DNA of 64,000 nucleotides from Corbicula japonica (GCA_038501625.1 JAZAYU010000001.1:4419457-4483456); one strand, 5' to 3'; shown: positions 42,879-56,159, numbered from the stretch's first letter. Translations and numbers: made by a program. Notes: generated by a model not told the origin, from the sequence alone.

Positions 42879-44823
42879 CTTATATTTACACTCATAAATA
42901 CTCTCATTAGTACAAAAATTATTAGAAGAATTCGTGATATTACGACTTTTTCAAAAGGCTGCTGGAACAGCAACCTTGACGACACAGTGAATGACAGCAC
43001 GCTTTTCGCAGCAACTCGTGGCAAAACGTGCGTGCTCGGCGACATTACACGTCAAAGCATTGTGCAACGTCCAATAAATTATGAACGGCTCTACTGTAGC
43101 CACGCCTTATAAAATAATACGTCAAACTGTTTACCAACAGAAATTATGATCCGTTTGATGAATAAGACTTACTCACTTTCAGTCGTGAGTAAATCAACTA
43201 TTCACTAATTACATGTTCCTTTCCAACAACAAACACCGAGAATTTAGGATATGGGTATTTATATTTGACAGCATTTCAATTACAGCATAAAATCGAATTA
43301 TTGTGCCTGCAACGTTATTGATTTGGCAATGAAAAGTCTACTGAATCGTAATGTGAATCCAATTGGTGCTCATGAAATTGTTCAGGTGATGTTAATTTAC
43401 ATTTGAAGCTTTCAATTGTCGTTTGTTCAGAATATTGTCACTGGGTTACTCTAATCTATCACTCTTCTTGGGGAGACAGAATATAATAAATTGTCACTAT
43501 TTGTCAGTATAAGCTGAAAACACTTTGTATCATGATCACTTAAGTCTGTCTTGGTTCGTATTTCTTTGCTATGTCTGTTTGGGTCCAGTTGCCTGTTTGG
43601 GTATCGGGTAGTATTCTACGTTTAAGTCAAATCGAAACAAGTGGGTTGCAACAAAGCTCGTCCTAGAAAGAAGCTAACTCCAGAAACTGAAAAATACTAA
43701 CATTCAATTGAGAAAAATAAAAATAAAACTGACAGTTTAAAACGACTAGCTTATTTGCATTATGCCGCAGCCTTTCCGTGATGCGCATCTGAAAGAAATA
43801 CCCATATTAATACGTTATATATCACACCGATGAACCACAGAAGGGCGGGCGGGCGGGAAACTGTACACAAACTAAATAAGTGACGCTGTCAAATATAACA
43901 ACTCGAGTGATATTTTTATACACGAGCAGCCTTTATATAGGCAACACGAGAAAAACGAGAGGCGGGAAACTATGATCGCAACAGGATAAACCGGACCAGA
44001 TATCTATGCGCACTATAGACTATCCACACACTAATCGTGACATGTAAAACGTGAATAATTTTATTTACTCTCTTTCAGTCGTGAGTAAATCAATTATTCA
44101 CTAATTACATGTTCCTTTCCAACAACAAACACCGAGAATTTAGGATATGGGTATTTATATTTGACAGCATTTCAATCGAGCAAAACAAAGAAGGGAATAG
44201 TTGCTAGAATGCTTTGACATTACATCGAGTATGAAAAGTTGATATGCCCGCATCTCTTGCAATGATTAACTGAAATTTTTATAAAACATGACCATCAGAC
44301 TAAAAAGCAAAGGCTTATCGTTCCAGTCCAAAGTCAATTAATCAAACAATCGACCAACCAATTAATCAACAAATTATTAATCGATCAATTAATGAAATTA
44401 TCAAATCAATCAACTAATCAATCAACCAAACAATCAACGCTAAAATGTTTTGCAGTCCCTATAGACATAAACATCTAAAAGACTTTCCTAAGTCGATTTA
44501 TATCTCTGTAATTCTACTACAAAACTCCTTTCGATTATATCGAAAACGATCGGCAAGTGCATAAAAAATAACCAAAGTTAAAGTTACCAAAGCCAACGCT
44601 TCATAACGAAACAACATATACAATAAATTATAATCTATAACACAAACGGCAAAAATTTAACAAATAGTATTTTATCTTTGAACAACACGGCATGTGTAGT
44701 AAATTACATTCTTAAGCCAAAACGCCTCACGCTCTGATTCTATAAAGTAATATTCAGTTTCACAAGTAATATTAAAATTATAAGCATTTGCACCTTTTAC
44801 ATATATGAGTAATAAGAAAACAC

Positions 44824-47480
44824 AGTACTTATCCAGAGATGCCAAATGCCCCTTTCGATTTCTTTACTGTCTCGTAACGACTACCATTACGGTTTTAACA
44901 CCTTCTGTAAAACCTTAAGTTTTCGGTTTTCCATGCTAAGTTCTGAAATAAAACACAATATGTCAATGCGTTGTATTAACTTTACAAAGAGACAATAGCC
45001 AACGCCACAAAACAGCACAGCCTGTCTCTGAAAGGTCAACGCCAAAAAACGGCACAACCTTGTTCAATCAATCATAGTCAAGCGCCACTCAACGGCCTTT
45101 TCAGTCAATCATGGTCAACGCCAAAATACGTCACGACCTTTTCAATCAATCATGGTCAACGCGACAAAACGGCACGACCTTTTCAATCAATCATGGTCAA
45201 CGCCACAAAACAGCACGACCTTTTCAATCGATCATGGTCAACACCACAAAATGGTATGAATCAATAATCAATAAAACAATTCATTTCAATCAAATCAATC
45301 CATATAATCAATTCAATAAAGTCAATCAATTCAATCAAGTTAATGAATTCAATAAAGGTAATCACTTCAATCAATCCAATCCAAATTGTGCAGTATGTAG
45401 TCCCTCTAGACAATTAAATCAAAAACGACACTACTTTTACAATTAGTAAACTTTCCATCAACAATATTTCAGAACAAATTATTCAATATCATCTAGTCTA
45501 TGAACAACGCGATTATAATCAAACCCAAAACCAGCACGAACTTGTTCTATTAAATACTCAGTTTCTTAAACTATGTTAAAATTAAAAGCGATAAGAGACC
45601 ACGTAAAATAAATTAGACACAGTACTTATTCTTATCCAATGACGCTAAATCTCTACGGAATACTCAACCATCTCGTAGACTACCATCGCGGTTTTAACAA
45701 GCTCTGAAAAACCTTTAGTTGTCTGTTTTCCATGTTATTTTCTGAAAAGAAACACAATATGTAAAATCTATGTAACAGTATTAAAAAGAGACAATAGCCA
45801 ACGCCACAAAACAGCACAGCCTGTCTCTGAAAGGTCAACGCCAAAAAACGGCACAATCTTGTTCAATCAATCATAGTCAAGCGCCACTCAACGGACTTTT
45901 CAATCAATCATGGTCAACGCCAAAAAACGGCACGACCTTTTCAATCAATCACGGTCAACGCCACAAAACGGCACGACATTTTCAATCAATCATGGTCAAC
46001 GCCAATAAACGGCACGACCTTTTCAATTGATCAAGGTCAACACCACAAAATGGTATGAATCCATAATAAATAAAACAATTCATTTCAATCAAATCAATCC
46101 ATACAATTATTTCAAAAGTCAATAAGTTCAATCGAGTTAATAAATTCAATAGTTAATCACTTCAATCAATCCATTCGATAATGTACAGTTTGTAGTCCCT
46201 CTAGACTGTAATCAAAAAACGACACGACTTTTACAATTTTTCAACATTCCATCAACAATATTTCAGACCAAAATATTTAATATCATCCTGTCTATGAATA
46301 ACGTGATCATAATCAAACCCAAAAACAGCACGAACTTGTTCTATTAAATACTCAGTTTCTTAAGTAATGTCAAAATTACAAGCAATAAGAGACTATGTAA
46401 AATAAAAAGACACAGTACTTATTCTTATCCATTGACGCTAAATCTCTTTCGAATACTCTTTACCGTCTCGTAGACTACCATCACAGATTCAACAACTTCT
46501 GAAAAACCTTTAGTTGTCCATTTTCCATGTATTTTTCTGAAATGAAAGACATATATGTAAAAATCTTTGTAACAGTATTTAAAAGAGACAATAGCCAACG
46601 CCACAAAACAGCACAGCCTGTCTCTGAAAGGTCAACGCCAAAAAACTGCACAACCTTGTTCAATCAATCATTGTCAAGCGCCACTCAACGGCCTTTTCAA
46701 TCATGGTCAACGCCACAAAACGACACGACCTTTTAATCGATCATGGTCAACGCCACAGAATGGCATCAAATCAAATCAATCAAATAAATAAGTCAATAAA
46801 GTAAGTCGATTCAATCAAGTCAAATATTGCAATCAGTTCAATGAAATCAGTCAATTCAATCAATTCAATGAAGTTAATTCAATCAACCAACTTCATTAAG
46901 ATAATCAGTATATTTAAAATTTTTCATTTGGCAATCCCTCTAGAATGCTACATTAAAAAACACCACGACCATAACAATAATTTTACATTCAAATTCTGAG
47001 CAAATTATTCAATATAATCTTGTCCAAAAAAGCATGAAAACTTTTCGATTATAATCAAAACCAAAACTAACTCGGACATTCCTTTAAGTAATCAGTTTCT
47101 TAAATTATGTTAAATTTATAAGCAATTAGACGTGTACAGTAAGACAATCAAGGTACTTATCCAATGATTCAAAATGCTCCTTTCGAGTATTCTTCATCTC
47201 GAAAGGACTTCCCTTAATACTTCTGGAAAACATTTAGTTTTCCGCTTGCCATGTTAAAGATTTTAGGACGTGGTGCCAAGCTTGTCTGTCCTCCGTTTTC
47301 ATAACGTCTGAAACGTCTTGTTCTTTCAGTTGAGATTAGTAGTTCTAAAACAAAAACGTGTATGTTGATTGGTACATCTTTGACCACGAGACAAAAGCAA
47401 AAGGGACAGACATAAGGATGTAAGATAAAAATCATAAAACAACCACAGTTTCAATCAACCATGATCAATACCACAAATAA
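44824..47480. repeat. Higher-order satellite, ~798-bp unit with 41-bp subrepeats
   Basis: GACAATAGCCAACGCCACAA starts at 44991, 45790 and 46587 (spacing 799 and 797). AGTACTTAT recurs at 44824, 45621, 46413 and 47151, the fourth unit being partial and diverged. Inside each unit a 41-bp repeat (CATGGTCAACGCCACAAAAC...) is tandemly arranged, e.g. at 45110, 45151, 45192 and 45233. AATC-type simple sequence (CAATCAATTCAATCAA) fills much of the rest. Apparent ORFs are by-products. Confidence 0.9.
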
Positions 47481-48695
47481 AAATGACGCTACCAATAAGT
47501 TCTTGTCAACAACACTTTACTTCCTAATTCAGTCGACTAAATATAAATTTTTGTATTTTTAATATTATTATTTGATAAAAACGTTAATAAGAGTAAACTA
47601 TTATGCGTTTATTTCTATAAAATTTCTCAATAGAAAACCAAAAGATTTAATGAAAATATAACAAACAACCGTGTACGCAAACTAGGCACGGCCTATTTGC
47701 ATTCAAAGCCTGCTAAGAATGGCAGGCTTGATAGAACCACACATGGTCGGACGTCATCCTCACCAACACAATGCAATATTTAAGCTGATTAAAAACAACC
47801 GCGAAACACCCAGCTTATGAAGATTGGTCAATACCATCAATACCATTTGACCAAAGACGCTATGGGTGAAATATTCAAAATAAAATACATAATTTCTTTT
47901 AAATAGTCCACCGGATGTTCCTACTCGGGCTAGTCAGACAATGGTTGACACTAAATAGTCCCAATTTTTTTGCCTTTTGGGGGCATTAAATGGCTAGTAT
48001 GGCCTGAAAGGAACATGTTAAATATATGAGATGCTTTTACTGACACACTGATAGCAAATTTGTGTTTGGAAATGCAGTATATGAAAAAAGGCCCTGGTTT
48101 TGGGACGGCATATGTAAAACAGTTTTGAAGTTCACACAGAAGTGAAAAAAACAGACCACCGGTTTCAAGGTGTCAAATCTCTGTTAATTGATACATGACC
48201 TCTACTTTTCTTGCTGGAAATGGACAGTAGAAACACTTAGCTTCAAAAGCATGTAAGTTAGCCCTTATTAAAATGGTACCAGCTATGATTGCCAGCCTTT
48301 TGAAACATGTCATGTTTACTATAGTTTATATAGGGAAGTCTATTTACAGGTCTTACACCGTAAGCTAACTCAATCATTATCAATTATCATACTATTTACT
48401 TTAATCAATAATAAAGATTTCATAATACAAAAGGATCTACTAAACAATTACTCAATAACTCAAAAATAAATAAACTAAGCATCATTCTTTCGTATTAGGT
48501 CGCCATCGAAGTTAAATCCAAGCAAAAAACTGCCACTGCCATGAGCACGCCCTGCCAATGTCATTTAAAACATTTCAATTTTAGCAGTTAATTCTATTTA
48601 TTTTACGCAAAATTTTCAAAAGTATGGTTTAATTTGCTTTACCTTCTTTTAAACACCGGTCCAATGAACGTTTTGCCCGAGAGTCAAGTAGTCTT
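47481..48695. other. Unique-looking part of the satellite-bearing element
   Basis: No gene recognised. Contains GGGCTAGTCAGACAATGG and other non-repetitive sequence between the satellite and the 208-base end repeat. Confidence 0.45.
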
Positions 48696-48904
48696 AAACT
48701 GTACACAAACTAAATAAGTGACGCTGTCAAATATAACACCTCGAGTGATATTTTAATACACGAGCAGTCTTTATATAGGCAACACGAGAAAAACGAGAGG
48801 CGGGAAACTATGATCATAACAGGATAAACCGAACCAGATATCTATGCGCACTATATACTATCCACACAGCAATCGTAACATGTAAAACGTGAATAATTTT
48901 ATTT

Positions 48905-49589
48905 TATCGTAGAGGACGAAGTTGAAGTGTAAATATATCGCTATGGAACGGTCTGTGGCCTTATGGTATAACCCATGTTCTATGGTGCAATAATCTGACC
49001 CTGTCCACATCAGGTTCTATAAGGGATAAACAAGTAAAGAAGTTAACAAAAGAATTTTGAAGTTAACCTGATCTTTTAATAAACAAACACACATTTTTGT
49101 TTGGATGAAATCATACTTTGCGAGCATTGCATTTACTCAATACTGAAGACAAAACGATAAGGAATCTTCATGTTTTGAATAGCACCCTTTCCTATTTTAT
49201 TTAAATCTTTTATCAGCGATAGACATATATAAATATTATTGTTTACATCATTTTTGGCAAAATCCATATCTCTTTACGTAAACTGAAAAACTCACGCCTT
49301 GTTCATTCAGAAGTCTATTGCATCACTTAGATGTAACTAAATATCCTTCCTATTTCTTTATATTCGGTGTTTTTTTTTAATATTCATTTCGCACCAAATA
49401 TTCCATAAAAAGGTTGTTGTTCATATAGTAACATACAGGAAAACCATCTTGAACATTAAAACTTGTTTAGAAGCTTTCAAAGCGTTGTTTTGTTTAAGTC
49501 CAGTCAAGCAACTTCTGAAAATTATTATAAGTCAAAATATGGTGTAGGCGTTCTATTATTATTTAAGAATTTCCTCTAATTTCTTTCAA
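48905..49589. repeat. Segmental duplication (partner 58850-59300)
   Basis: 49095-49560 matches 58850-59260 in order: GCATT(T/C)ACT..ACTGAAGA/ACTTGAGA, TTTTATCA..GATAGACATA, AACTCACGCC, CTTAGATGTA/CATCTAGGTGTA, GGTGTTTT and GGCGT. Divergence is substantial. Confidence 0.5.
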
Positions 49590-50285
49590 CTTGTTTTGTG
49601 ATTCGAGAACCTGTTGAGGCAAATGTGAGGTTGGTGCATCCTAGAACCTGGTTTAAACCCCCAGTGGCAATTTGTTTTGCCACTGACCGTTCCAAGGCGG
49701 TATCCCCAAAGGTTCTCTTCTTCGTTAATTGTTTGTGGCGTCCTTTTTGAATTGACATACTTAAAAAAAAAGCTCTCTCTCTTCCTCTCTTCTCTTTCGC
49801 TGAGTGGGGAGGCTGTGTTTTGTGTGTGTGGCGATTCCTGATATGCATATATTACTTTTTTTCAAAATCTCACAGCAGGCAAAGACTTTCACTAAGGACA
49901 TTTAATATGAAAAAATCCACACTTCCTTAAATATTTTTATACTAGAAGTTGACTTATTAGATATTATTGCTGGGAGTTGGGGGCTCCATAAATCTTGTAA
50001 AACAGAATGACTTTTTAAACTTGAATTTGTGTTGTGAAGTGTTTAACATGAAATTGAAATGCACCATGATTGTACAAAATGATATGTGCATATCAGGGAT
50101 AGCAACACGCGGAAAAAACAGCGTCCGCACACGGCAGCCAAAGGCTGAGAGAAAAAAATCATTTGTTTATTAGATGATCAATTACAAATAAGACTCCACA
50201 ACAATAAACGTTAACCTCTGAGAGGTTAACGCCTTGAAACGGTCAGTGGCAAAGCAAATTTGCTGCTGGGGGTTTACAACATTTT
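49590..50285. repeat. Facing pair of R1 copies
   Basis: 49590-49866 is R1 in + sense (GTTTAAACCCCCAGTGGCAA to TTCCTGATATGCATATATTAC). 50083-50285 is inverted (GATATGTGCATATCAGGGAT to GGTCAGTGGCAAAGCAAAT). The right one is broken by the LINE at ~50300. Confidence 0.75.
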
Positions 50286-50317
50286 CGCTTTTATTTAGTA
50301 TTATCTATTTTTAAAAA

Positions 50318-50983
50318 CAGGTTAAAGAGCTCAGACTCTCTAGTAATGACTTTAAATCAAACTCAGCTTGAGAATGTACATTATCAAAATATTTTAGGCA
50401 TTAATGTTGATGATTCAATAAAATGGCAAGTGCAGATAGATAAAATTTGCAGTAAATTAAATTCAAAGCTATATCTGTTTAATAGAATATCAAAGTACCT
50501 CCCAAAATTTACTATAATGCGTATGTACTACCGATTCTTGAATATGGAGTTATCTCGTGGGGACAATGTTCAAAAACCAACAAAGATCGGATGAATAACT
50601 TCCAAAGACGTTTTGCCAAATTAGTGCTCGGTAAATCAGATTCATCAACTAATAGAGAACTTTTCAGTGAACTGAAGTGGTTATCATTTAATGACCGTAT
50701 CAAATATCACACAGCCTCTCTTGTTTATAAAACCCTCCACGACTTAGCCCCACAATATTTACACGATCTGATAGAAATTACACAAAATACGTCTTACAAT
50801 CTTCGGTCTAACTCAATGCAATGTCTTGTCCATCCAAAGCTTAACACAGAATTTATGAAAAAGACATTTAGTTACTCTGGTATGGTTATCTGGAATGAAA
50901 TTCCTTTTTCCATTAAAAATTCATTCTCCCTGAATTTATTCAAAAAATCATACAAACATCATTTATTGACAATAAATTTCTAA
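50318..50983 (+). pseudogene. C-terminal part of LINE reverse transcriptase protein
   Basis: Frame one reads SLVMTLNQTQLENVHYQNIL, GINVDDSIKW, KICSKLNSKLYLFNRISKYL; near 50515 a one-base shift moves to AYVLPILEYGVISWGQCSKT, NNFQRRFAKLVLGKSD, LKWLSFNDRIKYHTASLVYK, LHDLAPQYLHDLIE and ends in a WNEIPFSIKNSFSLNLFKKS-type tail. This is the thumb and C-terminal region that follows the YADD motif in CR1/L2/Jockey-like elements; catalytic motifs themselves are absent. The family differs from the LINE at the left edge. Confidence 0.85.
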
Positions 50984-51271
50984 AATGTATCTAGATATAC
51001 ACACAAACTGGTAACTGCTCAATGACTTGTCGTTGCTTTTTTTCTACTCTTGAGTATGTGTATTATAATGTATTACATTATAATATTTTGCCTTCTCAAA
51101 ATATTGCCCAATTAACATATGTGATTTTGTATTGTTCATTTTTTTTATTTAATTTTAATTTTTTTGTGTGTAGTTATAATATTTCATGATGGCATCTTGA
51201 AAATAAAATTTGTACTATTGTTGTTTTACTTTGTACAAAACTTAAGAGTTACCATCTATAAATAAAGAATT

Positions 51272-51384
<113 letters not shown>

Positions 51385-51599
51385 ATCTGAATTTGATAAC
51401 GTAATAACGTGTATGTTCCCATTCCATGGATAGACTTCTGGATTTACCCATCATTGTTTAATGGCAACAATTCTTAATATTTTTCATCCGACAAACGTTC
51501 GGATCTGGATCTTTCTAGGATGCTTGATAAGATGTAGATGACTGAAGATGTTTATTCTTAATTACAAAGAATGTACGGACAGGTATAAAATATAATCTT

Positions 51600-54500
51600 T
51601 TAAAGTACATCCTCGTATAAATTTATGTTTATTATTATGAATATATTATCAGTTATTTCGTTTGAATAAACTACTCGTGCCTCAGCCGTACATTAATCTT
51701 GAAATGCTTAAACAAGTCAACAAGAATACAGGACGTTTACCTATAGCATCCTGGTCGGAAGTACAATGACATGTGTTTATGATTGATTATGTCTTCGTTT
51801 TCGAAATACTGTTAAATTCATTATAAGCTGCATTAACATTATCGAAAATACGCATTGTTCCTGTTTTAGACAAGTTCACCATTTGTTTGTGTGTGTTATT
51901 TTAACCGGATATGACTAACACATGATTATGACAAATGTTTTGTTTCATAAACTCATCTCTTGAAAAGTTTTCGAAGATAAATAGTAATCTACTTTTACTA
52001 AAATCAAGTACCAGTTAACAATTTTGATAAAAATAGAATATAAAATAACACATACAAAACTGTGACGGATATCATAATAACGTGTTTCAATATCTAAACT
52101 TTACTAACTTAAATTATGATTGAGTAAATGTATTAAAAGCACACAACAAAACCGAATTAAACTACAGGTCTTATCTGAAAAAGCATAAAAAGTATGAAAC
52201 AAAACAATGTTAACGCTCTTTTGATACGGCTATTTGTGTGATCTACTTCGCTAGTACGTTAAGCTACTTTCGTTTTGTGTGCCTGCATGCTATTGGATCA
52301 TGTGGACAGGACATTGATTTCATGTGGCCGCACAGAGAGGTATTTTACAAAGGAAAATTGTACATGTTTGTTTTTACGATAACTTGAAGTTGATGTATTA
52401 TACAACCCCCGAGCGGCAATTTTGTTTTGCCACATATCCAACCATAGTACTGACGATATTGTTGAATTTTAGTTTAGAATATTGCCCTCTTGTAAATAGA
52501 TCATAAAATACATAAAAAACGAGACCAATAAAAACGACATCTTCTTAATAGAAAGAATTTTGACATTCACTATTAATTTTAAGTCTTGAACAACGCAGTG
52601 AATGTTGGTCTGTGGGAAATTTTACTAATATCTACGAATGACCAACATTGGCTGTCTTTGTTAGCGTAAAAGGATATAAAATTTTTAAAAAAAATGTTAA
52701 ACATATATTTAAACATCCCACCAGATATGTGTTTTGGTGTTCGACTGCGTGATTCATATTCTTTGATTAAAATAATATCTCGTCATCATTTTAAATCTTT
52801 TTATGAAGCTGTATACGACCCGGTAAATCCGGGTATAGAAGGGTTCGTATTCGCACAGTTCTTTGTATAACCGATTGTCACAATACACCAGTAACTAGAA
52901 CTACAAGCTAGATACTGAATGTGGAGGCTAATTTCAGGTAATTGTTCATTAATATCAGATAACTGGTCGTTAATAGTAGGTAAATGGTTGCTAACATCTC
53001 AGTAGAAAATCCGCCTTTAATGAATCAATAAATTACAAATCCATTAAGGCTAACCTCAATGTAGACATCTTAATTCAGTTTTTAACCTAGACTGGTTTTC
53101 GACCACATGCATTTGCCATTTAACAATGAGCAATTTTTCATTCTAACTAAGAGAGGTGTTGTTATATTTGGGAGCAATTTGCCCCTTACATTTATTTATT
53201 AAAACCTCTCCTGCTCGCCCATGCCATTAAATTTGCAATCTACGAAAAGTTTTCAACGGAACAGAGGACTTCGATATATATCGTTTTGCCCTTTATTTTA
53301 CATTTCATATAGATTTTGTGCATTATCTTTCATATAAAAGTGAGTGAATCTTCTTTGACTAAAATATCAAACATAGTAAAATCTAAGGCTCCCTTAAAAT
53401 AAGACAATAAAGTATATAAAGTATTGAAAGCTGACAATACTTGGCAGTCATGAAAGTTATTTAAGTAAGGGGGGTCTCGGAATGTTATTTTTGAAATTGA
53501 ATATTTACACTTCAACTACGTCCCCTTCGATGAAGTCTGGAACGGATCATAATTTCAGATGGTAAACTGATGAAAAACAGTTGGATTGTTTAAAGTACGC
53601 GTGAAGCTCTTCGATCTAAATACACTTTAAACACTTCAACTGTTTTCCATACCCAAATGAAAACCATCAAATATCGATTCAATTATTGTATATTAATGAG
53701 ATCAATTATGCGTGTACATGTAAATTGAATCGAAATTTGGTGTTTTTCATTTGGATATGGAAAACAGTTTGGTGGTTTGGAGTGTGTGAAGCCCTGGGCT
53801 TCACGCGTACTTTAAACAATTTAACTGTTTTCATACCCATACGAAAACCATTAAATATGATGGATATAATTGGATATGAAAAACATTTGGGTTGTTTAAA
53901 GTACGCGTGAAGCCCTTCGGGCTTCACACACTTTAAACAACCAAACTGTTTTCCATACCCGAATGAAAACCATCACTGAAATATCGATTCAATCATTAAA
54001 GAAATCCGTGAAGTATTTTTTGATGCACTCGGCTGCATGCATCAAGATAATTAAAAGTAATTATTACAAAAAATTATCTTTCATTCCCCTAATCTGAAAG
54101 GAAATCGGGAAGCGGAAGAGAAAGAGAACTTTAACATGTTTATGCCTTTAAATAACATGCAAAATTATGTTTTTGTAAGCTATGCTTTCCAGATAACAAA
54201 TCGCATTTATAATAACAAACATGTCTTTCCTAATAAATCCTTATCAATTCATGATGTATCATACGTAAATTTAAGTTTTATTGAACTGTTTTTCTTAAAC
54301 TTGATTGATAAATATATTGAATGCATGACTGGTAAAGTGTATTAAAGATAAAAATAAATATGAATTTACATATGTTTGAACATCGTTTGGTCTAGTCTAT
54401 ATAGTCCATCATTGTTCATCTGAAATGGGAAATAACTACATTAAGATAAAAATGATGTTTTTAGAAACATCAGCTTATTCTCGTGATATCACTTGTTGGT

Positions 54501-54680
54501 AACAAGAGAAGATAATGGCTTTTGGTTCACAGCTAGATAATTTGAGGACACAGGAGGATCCTCGTCTGCAGATGACAATTCCCATTGATTTGTTGTGTTT
54601 ATGACTTCTACATTTGGACTTACAATCCATTCTAGGCACCTTAATGTAATAAAAATGTTTCTTGAAATCAAAATATCTCA
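51600..54680. repeat. Segmental duplication, copy 2 (partner 37440-39420)
   Basis: Collinear with the partner at 51650-52000, 54140-54360 and 54420-54680. The middle differs and includes the R7 cluster at 53560-53994. It lacks the R2 arm found in the partner. No gene; the 61- to 74-codon frames here are chance or R7-derived. Confidence 0.65.
53560..53994. mobile_element. R7 palindromic elements, three adjacent copies
   Basis: 53560-53683, 53722-53860 and 53870-53994. Each has arms with GGATATGGAAAACAGTTTGG-type sequence and its complement around a GTACGCGTGAAGCCCTTCGG-type loop stem, and ends ATATCGATTCAAT or its complement. The loop stem is itself palindromic (GAAGCCCTTCGGGCTTC). Confidence 0.8.
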
Positions 54681-54868
54681 CAACAATAGAAATAGTCTGG
54701 TTTATTTCTTGTTAGATATTCTTGTCGATATCAAATTTTAAAAAGCCGCATTCTAACTATCTTTCGTCTATTATTATACATATAAAAAAAATAAAACATG
54801 TGCTTATTTGGCCTATTCACAATGGGTGAAATCAACAAATCATACTTTTGCTATATGCGTTAGATCAT

Positions 54869-55169
54869 AGGGACCCGGTTTCAGCACAAAATACCTCTAA
54901 ATAGTGAAGTTGAAAAAAATGACTTATAATCCTGAAAGGGTGCGCAGCCGCCATTACACCAACGGAAGTCCGGTAAGTTGATTGGTTTGGGGGGTATAGC
55001 GTATATGTATTGACGAGTAATTACGAATACATTGCATCTCAGAAACCAGTTAATTTACCGGACTTCCGTTGGTTTAGTTGCGGCTGCGTACCTTTTCAGT
55101 AACATGAGTACTAAGTCAAAATTTTCAACTTCACTTTTTAGAGGTATTTTTTGCTGAAACCGGGTCCCT
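54869..55169. mobile_element. R8 foldback element, 301 bp
   Basis: Ends AGGGACCCGGTTTCAGCA and TGCTGAAACCGGGTCCCT are exact complements. Arms of about 135 bases stay alignable throughout (AATACCTCTAAA, GTGAAGTTGAAAA, CAACGGAAGTCCGGTAA), with a ~30-base centre near 55005-55035. Flanking bases do not show a clear target duplication. No coding capacity. Confidence 0.8.
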
Positions 55170-56159
55170 CAACCTTCGATAAGGTTTTGTAACGGATAGC
55201 TATCAGCCAGCAAATGCTTCATTCATATTGTTAATCATCTAGAACCTACCAAGTTTGCTTAAAAGGACTGAAAGTTACTTTATAGATGTGAGCATACGTT
55301 GTCGAGTGGATGTCTAGGATTTGAATGGTTACCCACGAGGTATATCTATGTTTTTAATACGTGACGGGGCTGGTGTGGTGTTGGTGAGCCTTACAGCCTG
55401 GTTTAAATTATCAGTGGAAAATGTAGTTTGCCACTCATCGTTCCAAGATGTTAGCTTTCCAGGTTCTATGTTGTCGATATTTGTTAGATGGTTCTGATAT
55501 AATCTTTAAAATGTAGTGTTGTAAATGTATGTAATTCTGGTTGTGACATTTTCTCATAATATTATGTTTGTTTAACTTTAATGAGGTTAACCTGTCTTGG
55601 TATTTATTTCTGTTCATCTGTTTTATTGTTTGCGTATTTTTAAATTTAATGCATGCATGAAATATTGTTATCGTTTTACCGATCATTTGAGCAAAGTCGT
55701 TGTTCGTCTTGAATCTTTCCTGCTGTTCAGAAAGCGTAAGTTGGCACTGAACTCAAAGCATCAAACCTCTGAGTCATATGCCTGGTAGAGATATAGTCTA
55801 AACAAGATAGCGAGGTGATGAAAGCAATTGGCAATCTATGTGAATTAGAAACAACAGGTAGGCATATGATTGGTGTTACTTAGTGCGGTGCCGTAAAGAA
55901 TACTCACTTTATTGTTTTTCAATCAATGTTGTTTACTGGCCCAGTAAAGAATGATCCACTTTGATGAAAAGAGCCATAAAACGTCATGTATATATCATCG
56001 ACATATGAGAACTTCATTATATACAATTTATTTTGCTTCTTGTAATCATGTCAATGACGACAAATCATTAACATGTTCACGAACAATAAGGCAAAAACAA
56101 ATCGGACTTGTGTTTTTAAAAGATCTAAATTTGCCAAAGTTGGTACTTTTATAGAATTA
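55170..56159. other. R1 scrap; otherwise no gene
   Basis: 55350-55465 is an R1 fragment (GTTGGTGAGCCTTACAGCCT, CAGTGGAAAATGTAGTTTGC, CGTTCCAAGATGTTAGC). The rest has no recognised feature. Confidence 0.5.

Larger units (their letters stand above)
43170..48904. mobile_element. Two tandem elements sharing ends; the second carries a satellite
   Basis: A 112-base segment (CACTTTCAGTCGTGAGTAAA...) occurs at 43170-43281 and 44066-44177. A 208-base segment (AAACTGTACACAAACTAAAT ... ACGTGAATAATTTTATT) occurs at 43858-44063 and 48696-48904. Read as units, start-112 to end-208, the first is 43170-44063 (894 bases) and the second 44066-48904 (4.8 kb), lying head to tail. GAGTAAAT..TATTCAC near the start is the complement of GTGAATAATTTTATTTACTC at the end, a possible subterminal inverted repeat. 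No transposase or helicase frame. Resembles satellite-bearing pearl/Helentron-like elements of bivalves, an inference only. Confidence 0.45.

Noticed and set aside
42774..43112. 112-codon ORF
   Set aside because: Begins inside the R7 palindrome and shows no domain; likely chance.
45111..45446. 111-codon ORF with NQFN-type repeats
   Set aside because: It lies wholly within the 41-bp/798-bp satellite; 41 is not a multiple of three and the other units do not keep the frame.
43858..48904. LTR retrotransposon with 208-bp LTRs
   Set aside because: No gag, protease, RT or integrase between the repeats, and the paired 112-base segment fits tandem units with shared ends better.
53706..53927. 73-codon minus-strand ORF
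   Set aside because: Derived from the R7 palindromes; the similar frame at 42774 has the same origin.
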